The notes: generated from the sequence alone by a model not told the origin. A stretch of DNA of 64,000 nucleotides from Azotobacter vinelandii CA (GCF_000380335.1 NC_021149.1:1674001-1738000), one strand, 5' to 3'. Counted from the stretch's first letter, positions 16,561 to 25,659 are shown. Made by a program: numbers and translations.

Positions 16561-17435
16561 TTTGATGTCCTTAGCGTTTGACAGGCGGTATTTATCACAG
16601 TCCGCATCCCGGATGAATAGTCACGCTGACCCAGACACTTTTTTCATTCAGAAATTGGAGGAAAAAGGGGGGAGATTTATCCCGCTCCCCGCTCCAAATG
16701 TCTGCTTTTGGCCGATTGTTGCCTGGCATGACCGGCCGGTTTGGGTCGTATGGCTGCCCTCGGCCGGCGGCAGGTGCCGACCGAGCACCAAGAGCAGCGG
16801 AAGCCAGTCAGGAAGACGCCTCATCCGCACTGGTAGCTACGGCACGCAACCGAGCACCAGGGGCTGACCGCGGGCGCCGGGCGGCAGCGGCTCGCCAAGG
16901 GGTTGGGCGGTCCTCGATCCGCACAGCACCGGCCCGGCGGTAGGCGCCGTCCAGGAGCAGCGGGGCCGGCCAAGGGGGCGGGCTGGCCCCGATCCGCAAC
17001 AGCAGCGCGGCCCGGTCGAGCACCAGGAGCAGCGGAGCCGGCCAGGATTGCACCTCATCCATGCCGGCAGGCGCGGCGCGTAACCGATCACCAGGAGCCG
17101 GCGGCGGGCGCCGGGCGGCAGCGGCTCGCCAAGAGGGCGGGCCTTTGGAGTCAGCCGAGCATCACTTATTAGAATATATATATTGTTCCCCCTACCCCCC
17201 ATATATATATGTAATGGGGAACCCCAAGAGCCCTGTATTTATTGGCTTTCAGAGATAAATTCCCCCGTTCCCCCTGCTCTCCCTATTTTTTACAGACGGG
17301 AGAAAAATAAGAAGTCAGCACCATAGGGTTGGCTTTTCTAGGGAGGGTGAATTCTGGTTTGGGGATACGCTTAGGGATACGGCGGCATGGTTGGAGTTGA
17401 GGTTTCCAGTATTTGCGCGGCCTGTAATGCCGCTA
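16561..17435. other. Gene-free right part of the island
   Basis: No convincing coding frame. The first 80 nt hold the ParA promoter region. 16783-17133 is a GC-rich repeat field. 17160-17390 is AT-rich with runs such as ATATATATAT and an inverted TTCCCC/GGGGAA pair (about 17186-17222). It could hold a replication origin or be debris from a lost integrase. Confidence 0.5.
16783..17133. repeat. Degenerate GC-rich repeats
   Basis: The motif GAGCACCAGGAGCAGCGG recurs in varied form near 16783, 16852, 16950, 17017 and 17087. A longer unit of about 80 nt, ending CGGGCGGCAGCGGCTCGCC, is repeated at about 16820-16900 and 17052-17133. The pattern suggests expansion of a short unit. Function unknown. 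Confidence 0.6.
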
Positions 17436-17499
17436 TTCGACTCCTTTCACCGCACCAGTAAACACGGGGCTTGCAGCGATGCAGGCCCTTTTTCATTTC
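17436..17499 (+). repeat. attR: diverged copy of tRNA-Thr 3' end and terminator
   Basis: Reads TTCGACTCC... through CACCAG and the same terminator hairpin as 4841-4905. One G of the tRNA acceptor copy is missing and a few bases differ, so this copy has decayed. Confidence 0.8.
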
Positions 17500-17837
17500 A
17501 GGCTGGGGTTACGCCGGGGTTACGTTTCCAGCGAAGCGGCGCGTCGGGGCGCAGGCACTCGACCAGCCAGGTTAACGCCAGCAGGCGAGACCCTTCGGGC
17601 ACTTTGGTCCACACTTGGGCGGGAGTCTGGCCGGGGTCACCCGATGGCTCGTGTGTGGCGTTGAAGCTCGCTTTCGGCAGCCCGCTTCATATCTGCGAGG
17701 CTGGCGGACAGCCCTCCCAGGCTTTCGAGCAGCCGGCCCAGGTCGCAGAGCCTGTCCGCGTCCAGCGTCTCGCCAGTCTCCGCCGTGACCGCCAGCAGGT
17801 GGCCGAAGCAGATCGCATCCGTTTCGCACTCGGCGAC
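17500..17837 (-). other. Remnant coding DNA right of attR
   Basis: On the minus strand a frame ending near 17637 reads DADRLCDLGRLLESLGGL and SLADMKRAAESELQ, which looks like a genuine protein end. Just past its stop another frame continues (VPEGSRLLALTWLVECLRP, ending about 17500). This fits a frameshifted or truncated island gene. No family recognised. Confidence 0.35.
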
Positions 17838-18077
17838 AAGCGCGAGTCGAAAGGTCGGCACGGCGAGGAGTTGTCGACGCTTCTGGCCTCGATTCTGGAT
17901 CTGCTGGTGATCGACAAACCGTTGCCGGCGAAGTACCGCGACCATTCGCTTTCCGGCAACTGGGCGGATCATCGCGATTGCCATATCAAGTCGGATCTGG
18001 TGCTCCTGTATCGGAAGCCGGACGACGAAGCGCTGCAATTGGTTCGCCTCGGCTCGCATAGCGAACTTGGGCTCTGA
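17838..18077 (+). pseudogene. YafQ/RelE-type toxin remnant
   Basis: The last 79 codons read like the C-terminal four fifths of a YafQ toxin: KGRHGEELSTLLASI, LPAKYRDHSLSGNW, DHRDCHIKSDLVLLYRKPDD and VRLGSHSELGL, with the catalytic His/Asp region present. The usual N-terminus (a short strand with Arg/Lys-rich start) is missing; the open frame upstream encodes unrelated sequence. No DinJ-type antitoxin is seen. A truncated, probably inactive copy left from an older island. Confidence 0.7.
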
Positions 18078-18836
18078 CAACCGCACTCTTGACCGACCTG
18101 CAGGGCGCGAATGCTTCGCTCGGTGCAGTGATCACGGAGGGGTGGTTTCCCCGTTCGACAAAATTGACCGCAGCGGTAGCCTTGCGCGCCTGTCCGACAG
18201 TCATGGAGAGAAAGCGCCTCAGGGTTACACGTTTCGGTTGTCCCCCTTCCATTCGCCGGTAACCGGTAAATGGAAAAGGTTTTCACGCCTGCAGGGGAGA
18301 CGCGGAGCTACAAACATCAAGGCCCGCAGCGATGCGGATATTTTTCGTTTCAAGGGCTGATGGAGGAACGGAAGCGGCGACCGGATCGGCCCGTACCTTG
18401 ATGCGAGTTTGGCGCCGGCGTGACGTAGCGTCGGTGCTGCTGGCCGGTGGTCAGTCAAGCGTTGAAGATGGCGCCAGAACCACGGAGGACTCCGCTTTGC
18501 GGTGGCTTGCCGCCGGACCTGCCGGCGCGGTCCGGGGGCGGATGCGGCTGGATGCCGCGTTGGCGGACCGGTTGAAGAGCCACGTACCGCCGGATAGAGC
18601 GGTTTCCGGCAATCGCGGGCCGCACGCGGCATTCTGCTGGCCGTTTCCCTGTAAGCCATCGCTTACGACAGATCGAGAGTTTTCCCGATTTGCCAGGGGC
18701 GCTCATCCGGGTAGATTGAATACCACGAAGACGTCGACGGATCGACGCAAGCCGACCAGGGATGGCGGCCGGGGAGAGTCGCAGGATCGCGGCTTCATCA
18801 GGACGATGAACCCAGGGACGTGGTGGTGAGACATGA
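18078..18836. other. Degraded island DNA
   Basis: 759 nt without an intact gene. It contains the BrnA remnant listed separately and short hairpins. Otherwise no recognisable feature. It ends at the terminator before the LysR gene. Confidence 0.45.
18497..18601 (+). pseudogene. BrnA antitoxin C-terminal remnant
   Basis: The frame reads LRWLAAGPAGAVRGRMRLDA then ALADRLKSHVP. This lines up with the BrnA end in the island (ASGPGWQTRMDAALADWLKEH) with small insertions. No start or N-terminal part is recognisable. Confidence 0.5.
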
Positions 18837-18870
18837 ACGGCGAGGCTGACCCCTCGCCGTTTTTGTTTTT
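18837..18870 (+). terminator. Strong rho-independent terminator
   Basis: ACGGCGAGG (18837-18845) pairs perfectly with CCTCGCCGT (18852-18860), loop of six, followed by TTTTGTTTTT. It isolates the degraded island DNA from the LysR gene. Confidence 0.85.
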
Positions 18871-18895
18871 GCGCCGGAAGAGCCTGGCGCCGAGA

Positions 18896-19789
18896 TCACC
18901 GGCGGCCCGTGGGCGAGCCTTCCAGGCAGCGGTTCAAATGGCTCAGGAACGCCTTCATCGAAGGCGTCTGTCCGATCGGCTTGCGCTGCAGCAGGCCGAG
19001 TGAGCGCCGGGTGGGCTGTTCGATCGGCAGCACCGACAGATCTGCGCCGATGTGCAGGAATGTCGTGCAACTGGCCGGCAGCAGGGAAAACCCTATGCCT
19101 TCGCGTACCAGGGCGGCGGCGGTGCTCATGTGCGCCACTTCCCAGGCGGGTTGCGTAGTCACGCCCAGGTGGCGCAGCGCCTCGTCGGCCAGCGGGCGGA
19201 TGCTGGTGTCCGCCGTCAGCGCGATGTAGGGCAGCGTTTTCCACGTGTCCGGCTCCTTCGACGCGCCTTCCTGGCGCACCAGCAGCACCAGGTTGTCGTC
19301 CAGCAGCGGCTCGAAGCCGAGACCCGACAGGTCCTCCGGCAGCGAGGTGATGCCCGCGTCCACCTCGCCGTTCTGCACCCATGCCTTCACTTCCCCGGCC
19401 CGGCCGTCGCGCAGGCTGATCTTCACGCCGGGATGGTCGCGGCCGAACGCGGCGATGACCCCCGGCAGGAAGGAGGCCGCCGCTGTTGGCAGCGCGCCCA
19501 GGCGGATCGTGCCGCGGATCAGGTTCAGCGCCTCGTGGGCATCGCGTATCGCATCGTCCATGTCGCGCAGCATCCGCCGTGCCTGGGGCAGGAAGTGCTC
19601 GCCCGCCGGGGTCAGCTCGACGCTGCGCGTGTTGCGCGCCAGGAGCCGCAGGCCGAGCGCGTCCTCGAGCTTGCGGATGCTGTAGCTCAGCGCCGGTTGC
19701 GACAGGTGGAGCTGTTCCGAGGTTCGCGTGAAGCTCGAGGTTTCGGCGATCAGGATGAAGGCACGCAGTTGGCGAAAGCTGATATCCAT
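18896..19789 (-). CDS. LysR-family transcriptional regulator
   Basis: 297 aa. The N-terminal winged helix (MDISFRQLRAFILIAETSSF.. LHLSQPALSYSIRKLEDALG) and the effector-binding domain are complete. The start is taken at MDISF; a second ATG two codons upstream is possible. It is divergent from the AtuA-type gene across a 109-nt AT-rich region and is most likely the activator of the organic-acid cluster 19899-24405. The inducer is unknown, probably the substrate of that pathway. Confidence 0.9.
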   Translation of the reverse strand: MDISFRQLRAFILIAETSSFTRTSEQLHLSQPALSYSIRKLEDALGLRLLARNTRSVELTPAGEHFLPQARRMLRDMDDAIRDAHEALNLIRGTIRLGALPTAAASFLPGVIAAFGRDHPGVKISLRDGRAGEVKAWVQNGEVDAGITSLPEDLSGLGFEPLLDDNLVLLVRQEGASKEPDTWKTLPYIALTADTSIRPLADEALRHLGVTTQPAWEVAHMSTAAALVREGIGFSLLPASCTTFLHIGADLSVLPIEQPTRRSLGLLQRKPIGQTPSMKAFLSHLNRCLEGSPTGRR

Positions 19790-19795
19790 GAGCAT

Positions 19796-19898
19796 GGCTT
19801 GCTAATAAAAATAATGGATCAATTTATCGGATATTTAAAATTCACAGAATAATCGATTGCCCTCACCATGGCCCCGGACTCACGCTGGAGCTGAAGCG
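19796..19898. promoter_or_regulatory. Divergent LysR/AtuA promoter region
   Basis: AT-rich (AATAAAAATAATGG.., ATTTAAAATTC) in an otherwise GC-rich setting, between divergent genes. LysR regulators normally bind such sites and repress themselves. I cannot pick a definite T-N11-A box. Confidence 0.5.
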
Positions 19899-21248
19899 AT
19901 GACAACGATCCATATCGGTTGTGGGGCGGGCTTTGCCAACGATCGCCCCGATGCGGGACTGCGCCTGGCGCAGGATCTGGCCCGACGTTCCGGCCGACGC
20001 TATCTCATGTACGAACTCCTGGCCGAACGCACGCTGGCCGAGGCGCAGTTGCGCAAGCAGGCCGATCCCCGCGCGGGATACGCCGCGCGTCTGTTCGACT
20101 TCCTCCAGCCGGTGCTGGACACCTGCATCGAGGCGGGTATCCCGATCGTCACCAATGGCGGCGCGGCCAACCCGCGTGCGGCGGCCGAGCGGCTGCGGGC
20201 CGAACTGGGCGGGCGCCATGCCGGCCTGCGTATCGCCTGCGTGCTGGGCGACGATCTGATGGGGATGGACCGCCGGCGCCTCGGCCAGTGGCTCGACCTC
20301 GGCGACCCGCGGGACGAGCTGGTTTCGGCGAACGTCTACAGCGGCGCCGACGGCATCGTCCGGGCCCTGGACGAGGGCGCCGCCATCGTGCTCTGCGGAC
20401 GGGTCGCCGACCCGTCCCTGGCCGTCGGTCCGATCCGCCACGCCCTGGGCTGGGCCGCCGACGACTGGGAGCGGATGGCCATCGCCACCGTGGCCGGACA
20501 CCTGCTGGAATGCTGCACCCAGGCCACCGGCGGCTATTTCGCCCATCCCGGTCTCAAGGAGGTGCCCGATCCGGCCAATCTCGGCTGTCCGATCGCCGAG
20601 GTCGCCGCGGACGGTCGCCTGGTGATCACCAAGACCGCCGGTTCCGGCGGTTGCGTCAGCGAGCGCACGGTCAAGGAGCAACTGCTCTACGAGGTGCATG
20701 ATCCGCGCCGCTATCTCACCCCCGACGTGGTCCTCGACCTCGGCGCGGCACGGGTGGAGGCCATCGGCGCCGATCGCGTCGCGGTCGGCGGCATCCACGG
20801 CCATCCGCGCCCCGATACGCTCAAGGGGCTGGCCGGCGTGCGCGGGCTCTGGTTCGGCGAGGCGGAAATCTCCTACGCCGGTGCCGGCGCCGTGGCCCGG
20901 GCACGGCTCGCCCGGGAGATCCTGCTGCAGCGCTTCGACCTGCTGGCGCCGGGCGTGCAGCCCTGGATCGATCTGGCCGGCGTCGCCAGCCTGTTCAACG
21001 ATGCGCGCGGCGACTATCTCGCCCGGCGCCTGGACCTGGCGCCCGAGGTGGACGACGTGCGCGTCCGGGTCGGCCTGGTGCATCGCGACCGCGCTCTGAT
21101 CGAGACGCTGCTGGCCGAGGTGGAGTCGCTCTACACCAACGGTCCGGCCGGTGGCGGCGGGGTGCGCCGGCATATCGGCGAATCCATCGCCACCCGCGAC
21201 TTCCTGATTCCCCGCGAGGCAATCGAAACACGTCTGGAGTGGTACTGA
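19899..21248 (+). CDS. AtuA family protein (DUF1446)
   Basis: 449 aa. DUF1446 motifs run throughout: IHIGCGAGFANDRPD at the start, PIVTNGGAANPRAAA, ASPSLAVGP-like VADPSLAVGPIRHA, and TKTAGSGGCVSERTVKEQLL. AtuA is needed for acyclic terpene (citronellol) use in Pseudomonas, but many DUF1446 proteins sit in unrelated organic-acid operons, and the reaction is unknown. The ATG at 19899 has GGAG about 9 nt upstream; an earlier in-frame ATG lacks one. One-nt overlap with the next gene. Confidence 0.85.
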   Translation: MTTIHIGCGAGFANDRPDAGLRLAQDLARRSGRRYLMYELLAERTLAEAQLRKQADPRAGYAARLFDFLQPVLDTCIEAGIPIVTNGGAANPRAAAERLRAELGGRHAGLRIACVLGDDLMGMDRRRLGQWLDLGDPRDELVSANVYSGADGIVRALDEGAAIVLCGRVADPSLAVGPIRHALGWAADDWERMAIATVAGHLLECCTQATGGYFAHPGLKEVPDPANLGCPIAEVAADGRLVITKTAGSGGCVSERTVKEQLLYEVHDPRRYLTPDVVLDLGAARVEAIGADRVAVGGIHGHPRPDTLKGLAGVRGLWFGEAEISYAGAGAVARARLAREILLQRFDLLAPGVQPWIDLAGVASLFNDARGDYLARRLDLAPEVDDVRVRVGLVHRDRALIETLLAEVESLYTNGPAGGGGVRRHIGESIATRDFLIPREAIETRLEWY

Positions 21249-21571
21249 TGAACGCGACCGTCATCCTCGCCGAGCATGCCCACGCCCGTGCCGGCGACAA
21301 GGGCAACATCCTCAGCATCGCTGTGTTCCCGCTGGATGCGGCGCACTACGAATGGCTGCGGCGCGAGCTCACTGCCGAGCGGGTCGCCGAGCATTTCGCC
21401 AGCCGTCGCCCGGCGCGTGTCCGGCGCCATGAGATCGACTCGCTCAAGGCACTCAACTTCGTGCTGGAGGATGCGCTGGAAGGCGGCGTCAACCGCAGTC
21501 CGGGTCTCGACCGGCACGGCAAGAGCCTGAGCTACCTGCTGCTGTCGATGCGTCTGCCGGCTCCCGGCTGA
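21248..21571 (+). CDS. AtuA-related small partner protein
   Basis: 107 aa. The pattern AHARAGDKGNILSIAVFPLD and LKALNFVLEDALEGGV with SLSYLLLSMRL at the end fits the small domain that is fused to or follows DUF1446 proteins. ATG overlaps the stop of the preceding gene by one base, so the two products are probably made in equal amounts and form a complex. Reaction unknown. Confidence 0.8.
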   Translation: MNATVILAEHAHARAGDKGNILSIAVFPLDAAHYEWLRRELTAERVAEHFASRRPARVRRHEIDSLKALNFVLEDALEGGVNRSPGLDRHGKSLSYLLLSMRLPAPG

Positions 21572-21657
21572 TCCGCTGCCGCGCCACGCTTGCAACCGAT
21601 CGGGCCCGCCCTCGCGGGCCGGTTCGCAGAATAAAAACAATCACGAGGTTCCTTGCC

Positions 21658-22965
21658 ATGCTCACCGCACTTGGTTTCTGCATGATGCTCGCCATCATCG
21701 CGCTGATTCTGTTGCGCAGGATCAGTCCGGTGGTGGCCTTCACGACGATTCCCGTCGTCATCTGCCTGCTGGCCGGCTTCTCGCCGCCGCAGATCGGCGA
21801 GTTCATCAAGAACGGTCTGCTCACGGTCGCGCCGACCGCCGCGCTGTTCCTGTTCGCCATTCTCTACTTCGGCATCATGCGCGATCGCGGCCTGTTCGAT
21901 CCGCTGGTCGACTTTCTCATCCGCCGCACCGGCGGCAAGCCGCTGGCCGTGGCCCTGGTCACGGTGCTGATCACCTCGGTGGTCCATCTGGACGGCGTGG
22001 GCGCGGCGACTTTCCTGCTCACCATTCCGGCCCTGCTGCCCTTGTACAAGCGGCTGAACATGAGCCCGACGATGCTCCTGCTGCTGGTCGGCACCACCGC
22101 CGGCGTCGTCAACATGGTGCCCTGGGGCGGCACGACGGCGCGAGCGGCGGCGACCACCGGCCTCGATGCCACCGGGCTGTGGCTCGGTCTGATCCCGGTC
22201 CAACTGGTCGGTTTCGCCTGCATGCTGCTGATCGCCGCCTGGCTCGGGCTGCGCGCGCAGCGGCAGATGCCGGTTTCGCTCGGTGCGGCGTCGAGCTTCG
22301 ACCCGGCCCTGGCCCGGCCCGCGCCGCGCGAGCACGGGCTGTCGCCAGGCTGCCTGCGCTACTGGCTCAATGTGGCGTTGACCGCCGCTATCCTGCTCTG
22401 CCTGTTCACCGGCATCTTCCCGCTCTATGCCTGCTTCATGGTCGGCCTGGGCATCGCGCTGCCACTCAACTTCGCCTCGCTGGAGGCACAGGCCGAGCGC
22501 ATCAAGGCGCATGCCGCCGATGCCCTGCAGATGGTCATGGTGATGATGGCCGCCGCGGTGCTCCTCGGCGTGCTCGCCGGGGCCAGAATCTCCGACGGCA
22601 TGGCCCAGGCGCTGATCGACATCCTGCCCGCCGGATCGGCGCAGTACCTGCACCTGATCGTCGGCGGCCTCGGCGTACCGCTGGGGATGATCTTCTCGCC
22701 CGACGCCTATTACTTCGCCCTGCTGCCGGTGATCCGCGACGTCGCGGTGGCCGCCGGCGTACCGCTGGAAGCCGTGGCCCGCGCCATGCTGATCGGCGAG
22801 AACGCCGGCTTCTCGATCAGCCCGGTGGTGCCCAGCGTCTACCTGGCACTGGCGCTCGCCGGCGTCGAGCTGCGCCGGCATATCGCCTACAGCTTCTTCT
22901 GGGCCTGGGGCGTGAGTCTGACGATGCTGGCATTCGCCCTGGCGAGCGGCGTGGTCCGCTTCTGA
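21658..22965 (+). CDS. CitMHS-family citrate/organic-acid transporter
   Basis: 435 aa, about 11-12 transmembrane segments. The CitMHS pattern is clear: VVHLDGVGAATFLLTIPALL, then NMVPWGGTTARAA, and a second half with FSPDAYYFALLPV. Members carry citrate complexed with Mg or Ca in symport with protons. The neighbours (DUF1446, OprD) suggest a related di- or tricarboxylate. A GAGG ribosome-binding site precedes the ATG. It probably belongs to the same transcript as the AtuA pair (86-nt gap). Confidence 0.88.
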   Translation: MLTALGFCMMLAIIALILLRRISPVVAFTTIPVVICLLAGFSPPQIGEFIKNGLLTVAPTAALFLFAILYFGIMRDRGLFDPLVDFLIRRTGGKPLAVALVTVLITSVVHLDGVGAATFLLTIPALLPLYKRLNMSPTMLLLLVGTTAGVVNMVPWGGTTARAAATTGLDATGLWLGLIPVQLVGFACMLLIAAWLGLRAQRQMPVSLGAASSFDPALARPAPREHGLSPGCLRYWLNVALTAAILLCLFTGIFPLYACFMVGLGIALPLNFASLEAQAERIKAHAADALQMVMVMMAAAVLLGVLAGARISDGMAQALIDILPAGSAQYLHLIVGGLGVPLGMIFSPDAYYFALLPVIRDVAVAAGVPLEAVARAMLIGENAGFSISPVVPSVYLALALAGVELRRHIAYSFFWAWGVSLTMLAFALASGVVRF

Positions 22966-23142
22966 GCGACTCCCGATGACGGGAGAGGCCGCACTCCCAT
23001 CATCGCTTCATGCCGCTTTCTCGCGGGAGCGGTCCGCGCCGGCCGCCGTCACCGGAGTTTCCCCTTCGTGGAACGTTTCCGCCGTCGCGGAGGGGCCCTC
23101 TTTTGCGCCTTTTCCACCGATCTTCACCGGTAACAAGAACAA

Positions 23143-24405
23143 ATGAAGAACGCCGAACCGTACTTTTCGCTCCGATACTCGCCTGTCATGGTCCTGGCTC
23201 TCGCGGGCCTGCTGCCCACGGCCCAGGCCGGTTTTTTCGAGGATGCCAGGGGGACCCTGAGCCTGCGCAACTACTACATGAACCGCAACATGGTCGACCG
23301 CGCCACCCAGGGCAAACGCGAGGAATGGGCCCAGGGTTTCATCCTCGACCTGCAATCGGGTTACACCGAAGGGCCGCTCGGCTTCGGCGTCGATGTACGC
23401 GGCCTGTGGGCGATCAAGCTCGATGGCGGCAAGGGCACCGCCGGCAACGAAATGCTCCCCATCCACGACGACGGCCGCCCGGCCGACGACTTCGGCCGCG
23501 TGGCGGTGGCCGGCAAGCTGCGCTTTTCCGGGAGCGAACTGAAGATCGGCGAATGGAGCCCGGCGCTGCCGATCCTCAATGCCAACGACGCCCGCGTGCT
23601 GCCGCAGACCTTTCAGGGCGGCCTGCTCACGGTCAGGGAAATTCCCGGCGTCACTTTCCATGCCGGCCAGATGCGCGCCAACAGCCCGCGCGACGACGCC
23701 AGCCTGCAAAACATGTCGCTCCACGGTTCGTCGTCCGGCGCCACCTCGGACCGTTACAACTTCGCCGGCGTCGAATTCCGCTTCAACGACAGCCGGACCA
23801 CGCTCGGCGCCTGGTTCGGCCAACTGGAGGACATCTACAAGCAGCGTTACTTCGAGATCCGGCATCTCCAGCCGCTGGGCAAGAACTGGTCGCTCTCCTC
23901 GCGGCTGGGCCTGTTCAGTGGCGAGGAGGATGGTCGGGGCGAGGCGGGCGATCTGGACAACAAGACCCTGACCGGCCTGTTCGCCCTCAAGGCCGGCGCC
24001 AACACCTTCACCTTCGCTTTCCAGCGGCTCAGCGGTGACGACCGCTGGCTGCGCCTCAACGGCACCATCGGCAGCATGCTGCCCAACGACGTGTTCACCA
24101 CCAGCTTCGACAACGCCCGCGAAGAGTCCTGGCAACTGCGCCACGACTACGACTTCGCCGCCCTCGGCCTGCCGGGACTGATCTTCATGAGCCGCTACGT
24201 CAGTGGCAAGAACGTGCACACCGCGACGGTCAGCGACGGCGAGGAGTGGTCGCGGGAGAACGAGCTGGCCTATGTGGTGCAGAGCGGCAGGCTGAAGAAC
24301 CTGTCCCTGCGCTGGCGCAACGCCAGCCGGCGCGCCGATTGGGGCAGCAACACCAGCTACGACGAGAACCGGCTGATCGTGAATTATCCGATCTCGCTGT
24401 TTTGA
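23143..24405 (+). CDS. OprD-family outer-membrane porin
   Basis: 420 aa with a signal peptide ending PTAQA at about residue 29. The OprD pattern follows: FFEDARGTLSLRNYYMNR, EWAQGFILDLQSGYTEG, and a C-terminal NRLIVNYPISLF ending in Phe, the outer-membrane insertion signal. OprD porins admit carboxylates or basic amino acids. Position suggests uptake of the CitMHS substrate across the outer membrane. The gap to the transporter is 177 nt, so it may have its own promoter. Confidence 0.92.
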   Translation: MKNAEPYFSLRYSPVMVLALAGLLPTAQAGFFEDARGTLSLRNYYMNRNMVDRATQGKREEWAQGFILDLQSGYTEGPLGFGVDVRGLWAIKLDGGKGTAGNEMLPIHDDGRPADDFGRVAVAGKLRFSGSELKIGEWSPALPILNANDARVLPQTFQGGLLTVREIPGVTFHAGQMRANSPRDDASLQNMSLHGSSSGATSDRYNFAGVEFRFNDSRTTLGAWFGQLEDIYKQRYFEIRHLQPLGKNWSLSSRLGLFSGEEDGRGEAGDLDNKTLTGLFALKAGANTFTFAFQRLSGDDRWLRLNGTIGSMLPNDVFTTSFDNAREESWQLRHDYDFAALGLPGLIFMSRYVSGKNVHTATVSDGEEWSRENELAYVVQSGRLKNLSLRWRNASRRADWGSNTSYDENRLIVNYPISLF

Positions 24406-24699
24406 AGAAGAGACGAGTCCCGTCGGCGATCCGCCCGTCATCGGACCGACGGTGTGCGGGCGGGCGCGGGTAGCCTCGACCGGAGTTCACCTGTCTGTCC
24501 GTAATTGCCGGTTTGGTTATGTCTACAAATCGGGCATATACCGGGACGGGGCGCAGCCGCGCAACTTTCGAGGTCCGATTGTAGGCTATGAAAATCACCT
24601 GGGACCGGTAGATCCTGGGATGCAGCCTTCGACTGATCCGTTGCGTTTGTTTACCTGTTTTTAAAACCAACCTTTTATCGCTGGTCAGCCTTGTGGTTA
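24406..24699. other. Intergenic region before IS630
   Basis: Starts with a weak CGTCGGCGAT..ATCGGACCGACG inverted repeat just after the porin (about 24421-24451), which may end its transcript. The rest has no clear feature. The TA at 24698-24699 is the insertion target of the IS element. Confidence 0.4.
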
Positions 24700-24712
24700 G
24701 AGCATTTTTACC

Positions 24713-25354
24713 TTATCCTGATTCATATCCGGCGGCCTCGAAGTAGTGCCTGCAGTCCTGTGCAGAGAACTGCGCAATCGCCTCGCCAATGCTCTGCCAC
24801 AGCTCCGGCACGGTCCGCGCCGCCGCCTTTCTCAGCAGTGCCTTGAGCTTGGAGAAGGCCATCTCGATCGGGTTCAGGTCGGGGCTATAGGGTGGCAAGT
24901 AGCGCAGTGTGGCTCCTGCGCCTTCGATGGCCTGGCGTACCCCCGCCACCTTGTGGGCCGGCAGGTTGTCCATCACCACGATATCGCCGGGCGTCAGTTC
25001 GGGTACCAGAACCTGCCCGACATAGGCCAGGAAGACCGGGCCGTTCATGGCGCCATCGAGCACCAGCGGAGCAGTTAGCCCGTCCACGCGCAGGCCGGCG
25101 GTAAAGGTCGTGGTTTTCCAGTGGCCGTGGGGGATCGCGGCCCGGCAGCGCTCGCCGCGAGGGGCCCAGCCCCGCAGGCGGGCCAGGTTCGTCGAAGCGG
25201 CGGTTTCGTCGACGAAGATCAGCTTGCGCCAATCGAAACCGGACTGCTCCTCGATCCATCCCTGTCGGGCTGCCTGGACGTCCGGCCGTTGCTGCTCGGC
25301 TGCATGCGCCGTCTTTTTTTGAACGTCATGGCGTGCCGGTCGAGAAACGTCCAC
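24713..25354 (-). CDS. IS630 transposase, DDE catalytic part (orfB)
   Basis: Carries the catalytic triad region: [11 protein letters not shown] (first Asp), [13 protein letters not shown] (second Asp) and [16 protein letters not shown] (Glu), typical of IS630/Tc1 DDE enzymes. The frame lies -1 relative to orfA and joins it at a run of seven A on the coding strand (complement of 25314-25320). Ribosomal or transcriptional slippage there would give the full protein, as in other IS630 members. Otherwise the gene is broken. Both ends of the IS are intact, so the element may still be active. Confidence 0.88.
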   Translation of the reverse strand: MDVSRPARHDVQKKTAHAAEQQRPDVQAARQGWIEEQSGFDWRKLIFVDETAASTNLARLRGWAPRGERCRAAIPHGHWKTTTFTAGLRVDGLTAPLVLDGAMNGPVFLAYVGQVLVPELTPGDIVVMDNLPAHKVAGVRQAIEGAGATLRYLPPYSPDLNPIEMAFSKLKALLRKAAARTVPELWQSIGEAIAQFSAQDCRHYFEAAGYESG

Positions 25355-25659
25355 ACCGTCGCCAGGCTGACACGGACGCCACGCTCCCGTTCGAGGGTCG
25401 CGGCGAGTTCGGCCAGCGTCAGGTCGGGGGTCTGCTCGAGCAGGCCGAGCAGGTAGTCCGCATGGGGATCGAGCCGCAAGCCCCGGGGCTTGCCCTGTCG
25501 GCGGGCGACGAGTTCCCCGCCTTCCCGGAAGCGCCGTACCCAGACGATCGCCGTCGCCGTGCCGACGTCGAATCGCTCGGCGGCCCGCCGAGCCGACAGC
25601 CCGCCCATGGCCGCCTCGACGACGCGCCGGCGAAGGTCCGCACTGTATGCCCGAGCCAT
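25219..25659 (-). CDS. IS630 transposase, DNA-binding part (orfA)
   Basis: 146 aa from the ATG at 25659, which has AGGAG 8 nt upstream. Helix-turn-helix segments [20 protein letters not shown] and [19 protein letters not shown] form the paired DNA-binding domain. It reads into the A7 slippery run at TFKKRRR and then continues for about 35 residues out of the transposase frame. Confidence 0.88.
   Translation of the reverse strand: MARAYSADLRRRVVEAAMGGLSARRAAERFDVGTATAIVWVRRFREGGELVARRQGKPRGLRLDPHADYLLGLLEQTPDLTLAELAATLERERGVRVSLATVWTFLDRHAMTFKKRRRMQPSSNGRTSRQPDRDGSRSSPVSIGAS

Larger units (their letters stand above)
4841..17499. mobile_element. P4-like phage satellite / genomic island in tRNA-Thr
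   Basis: About 12.6 kb bounded by imperfect direct repeats of the tRNA-Thr 3' end plus its terminator (4841-4905 and 17436-17499). The contents point to a P4-type satellite: a DUF3631 helicase operon, AlpA-family regulators, Ogr/Delta zinc-finger proteins, and a leader RNA resembling the C4/CI antisense RNA. Cargo includes a DUF4238 protein, brnTA and an AT-rich ParA-SIR2 pair. No integrase, capsid or sis-type gene is visible, so the element probably cannot excise by itself. The right repeat carries several mismatches and a lost base within the tRNA copy, which suggests an old insertion. Confidence 0.75.

Noticed and set aside
16783-17133. Possible third CRISPR array
   Set aside because: Repeats are uneven in spacing and sequence and lack the dyad of the I-E repeats; spacer-like segments are not unique.
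18332-18829. Intact 165-codon gene between island and LysR
   Set aside because: Only a short BrnA-like stretch is recognisable; the rest is unstructured and lacks a start signal.
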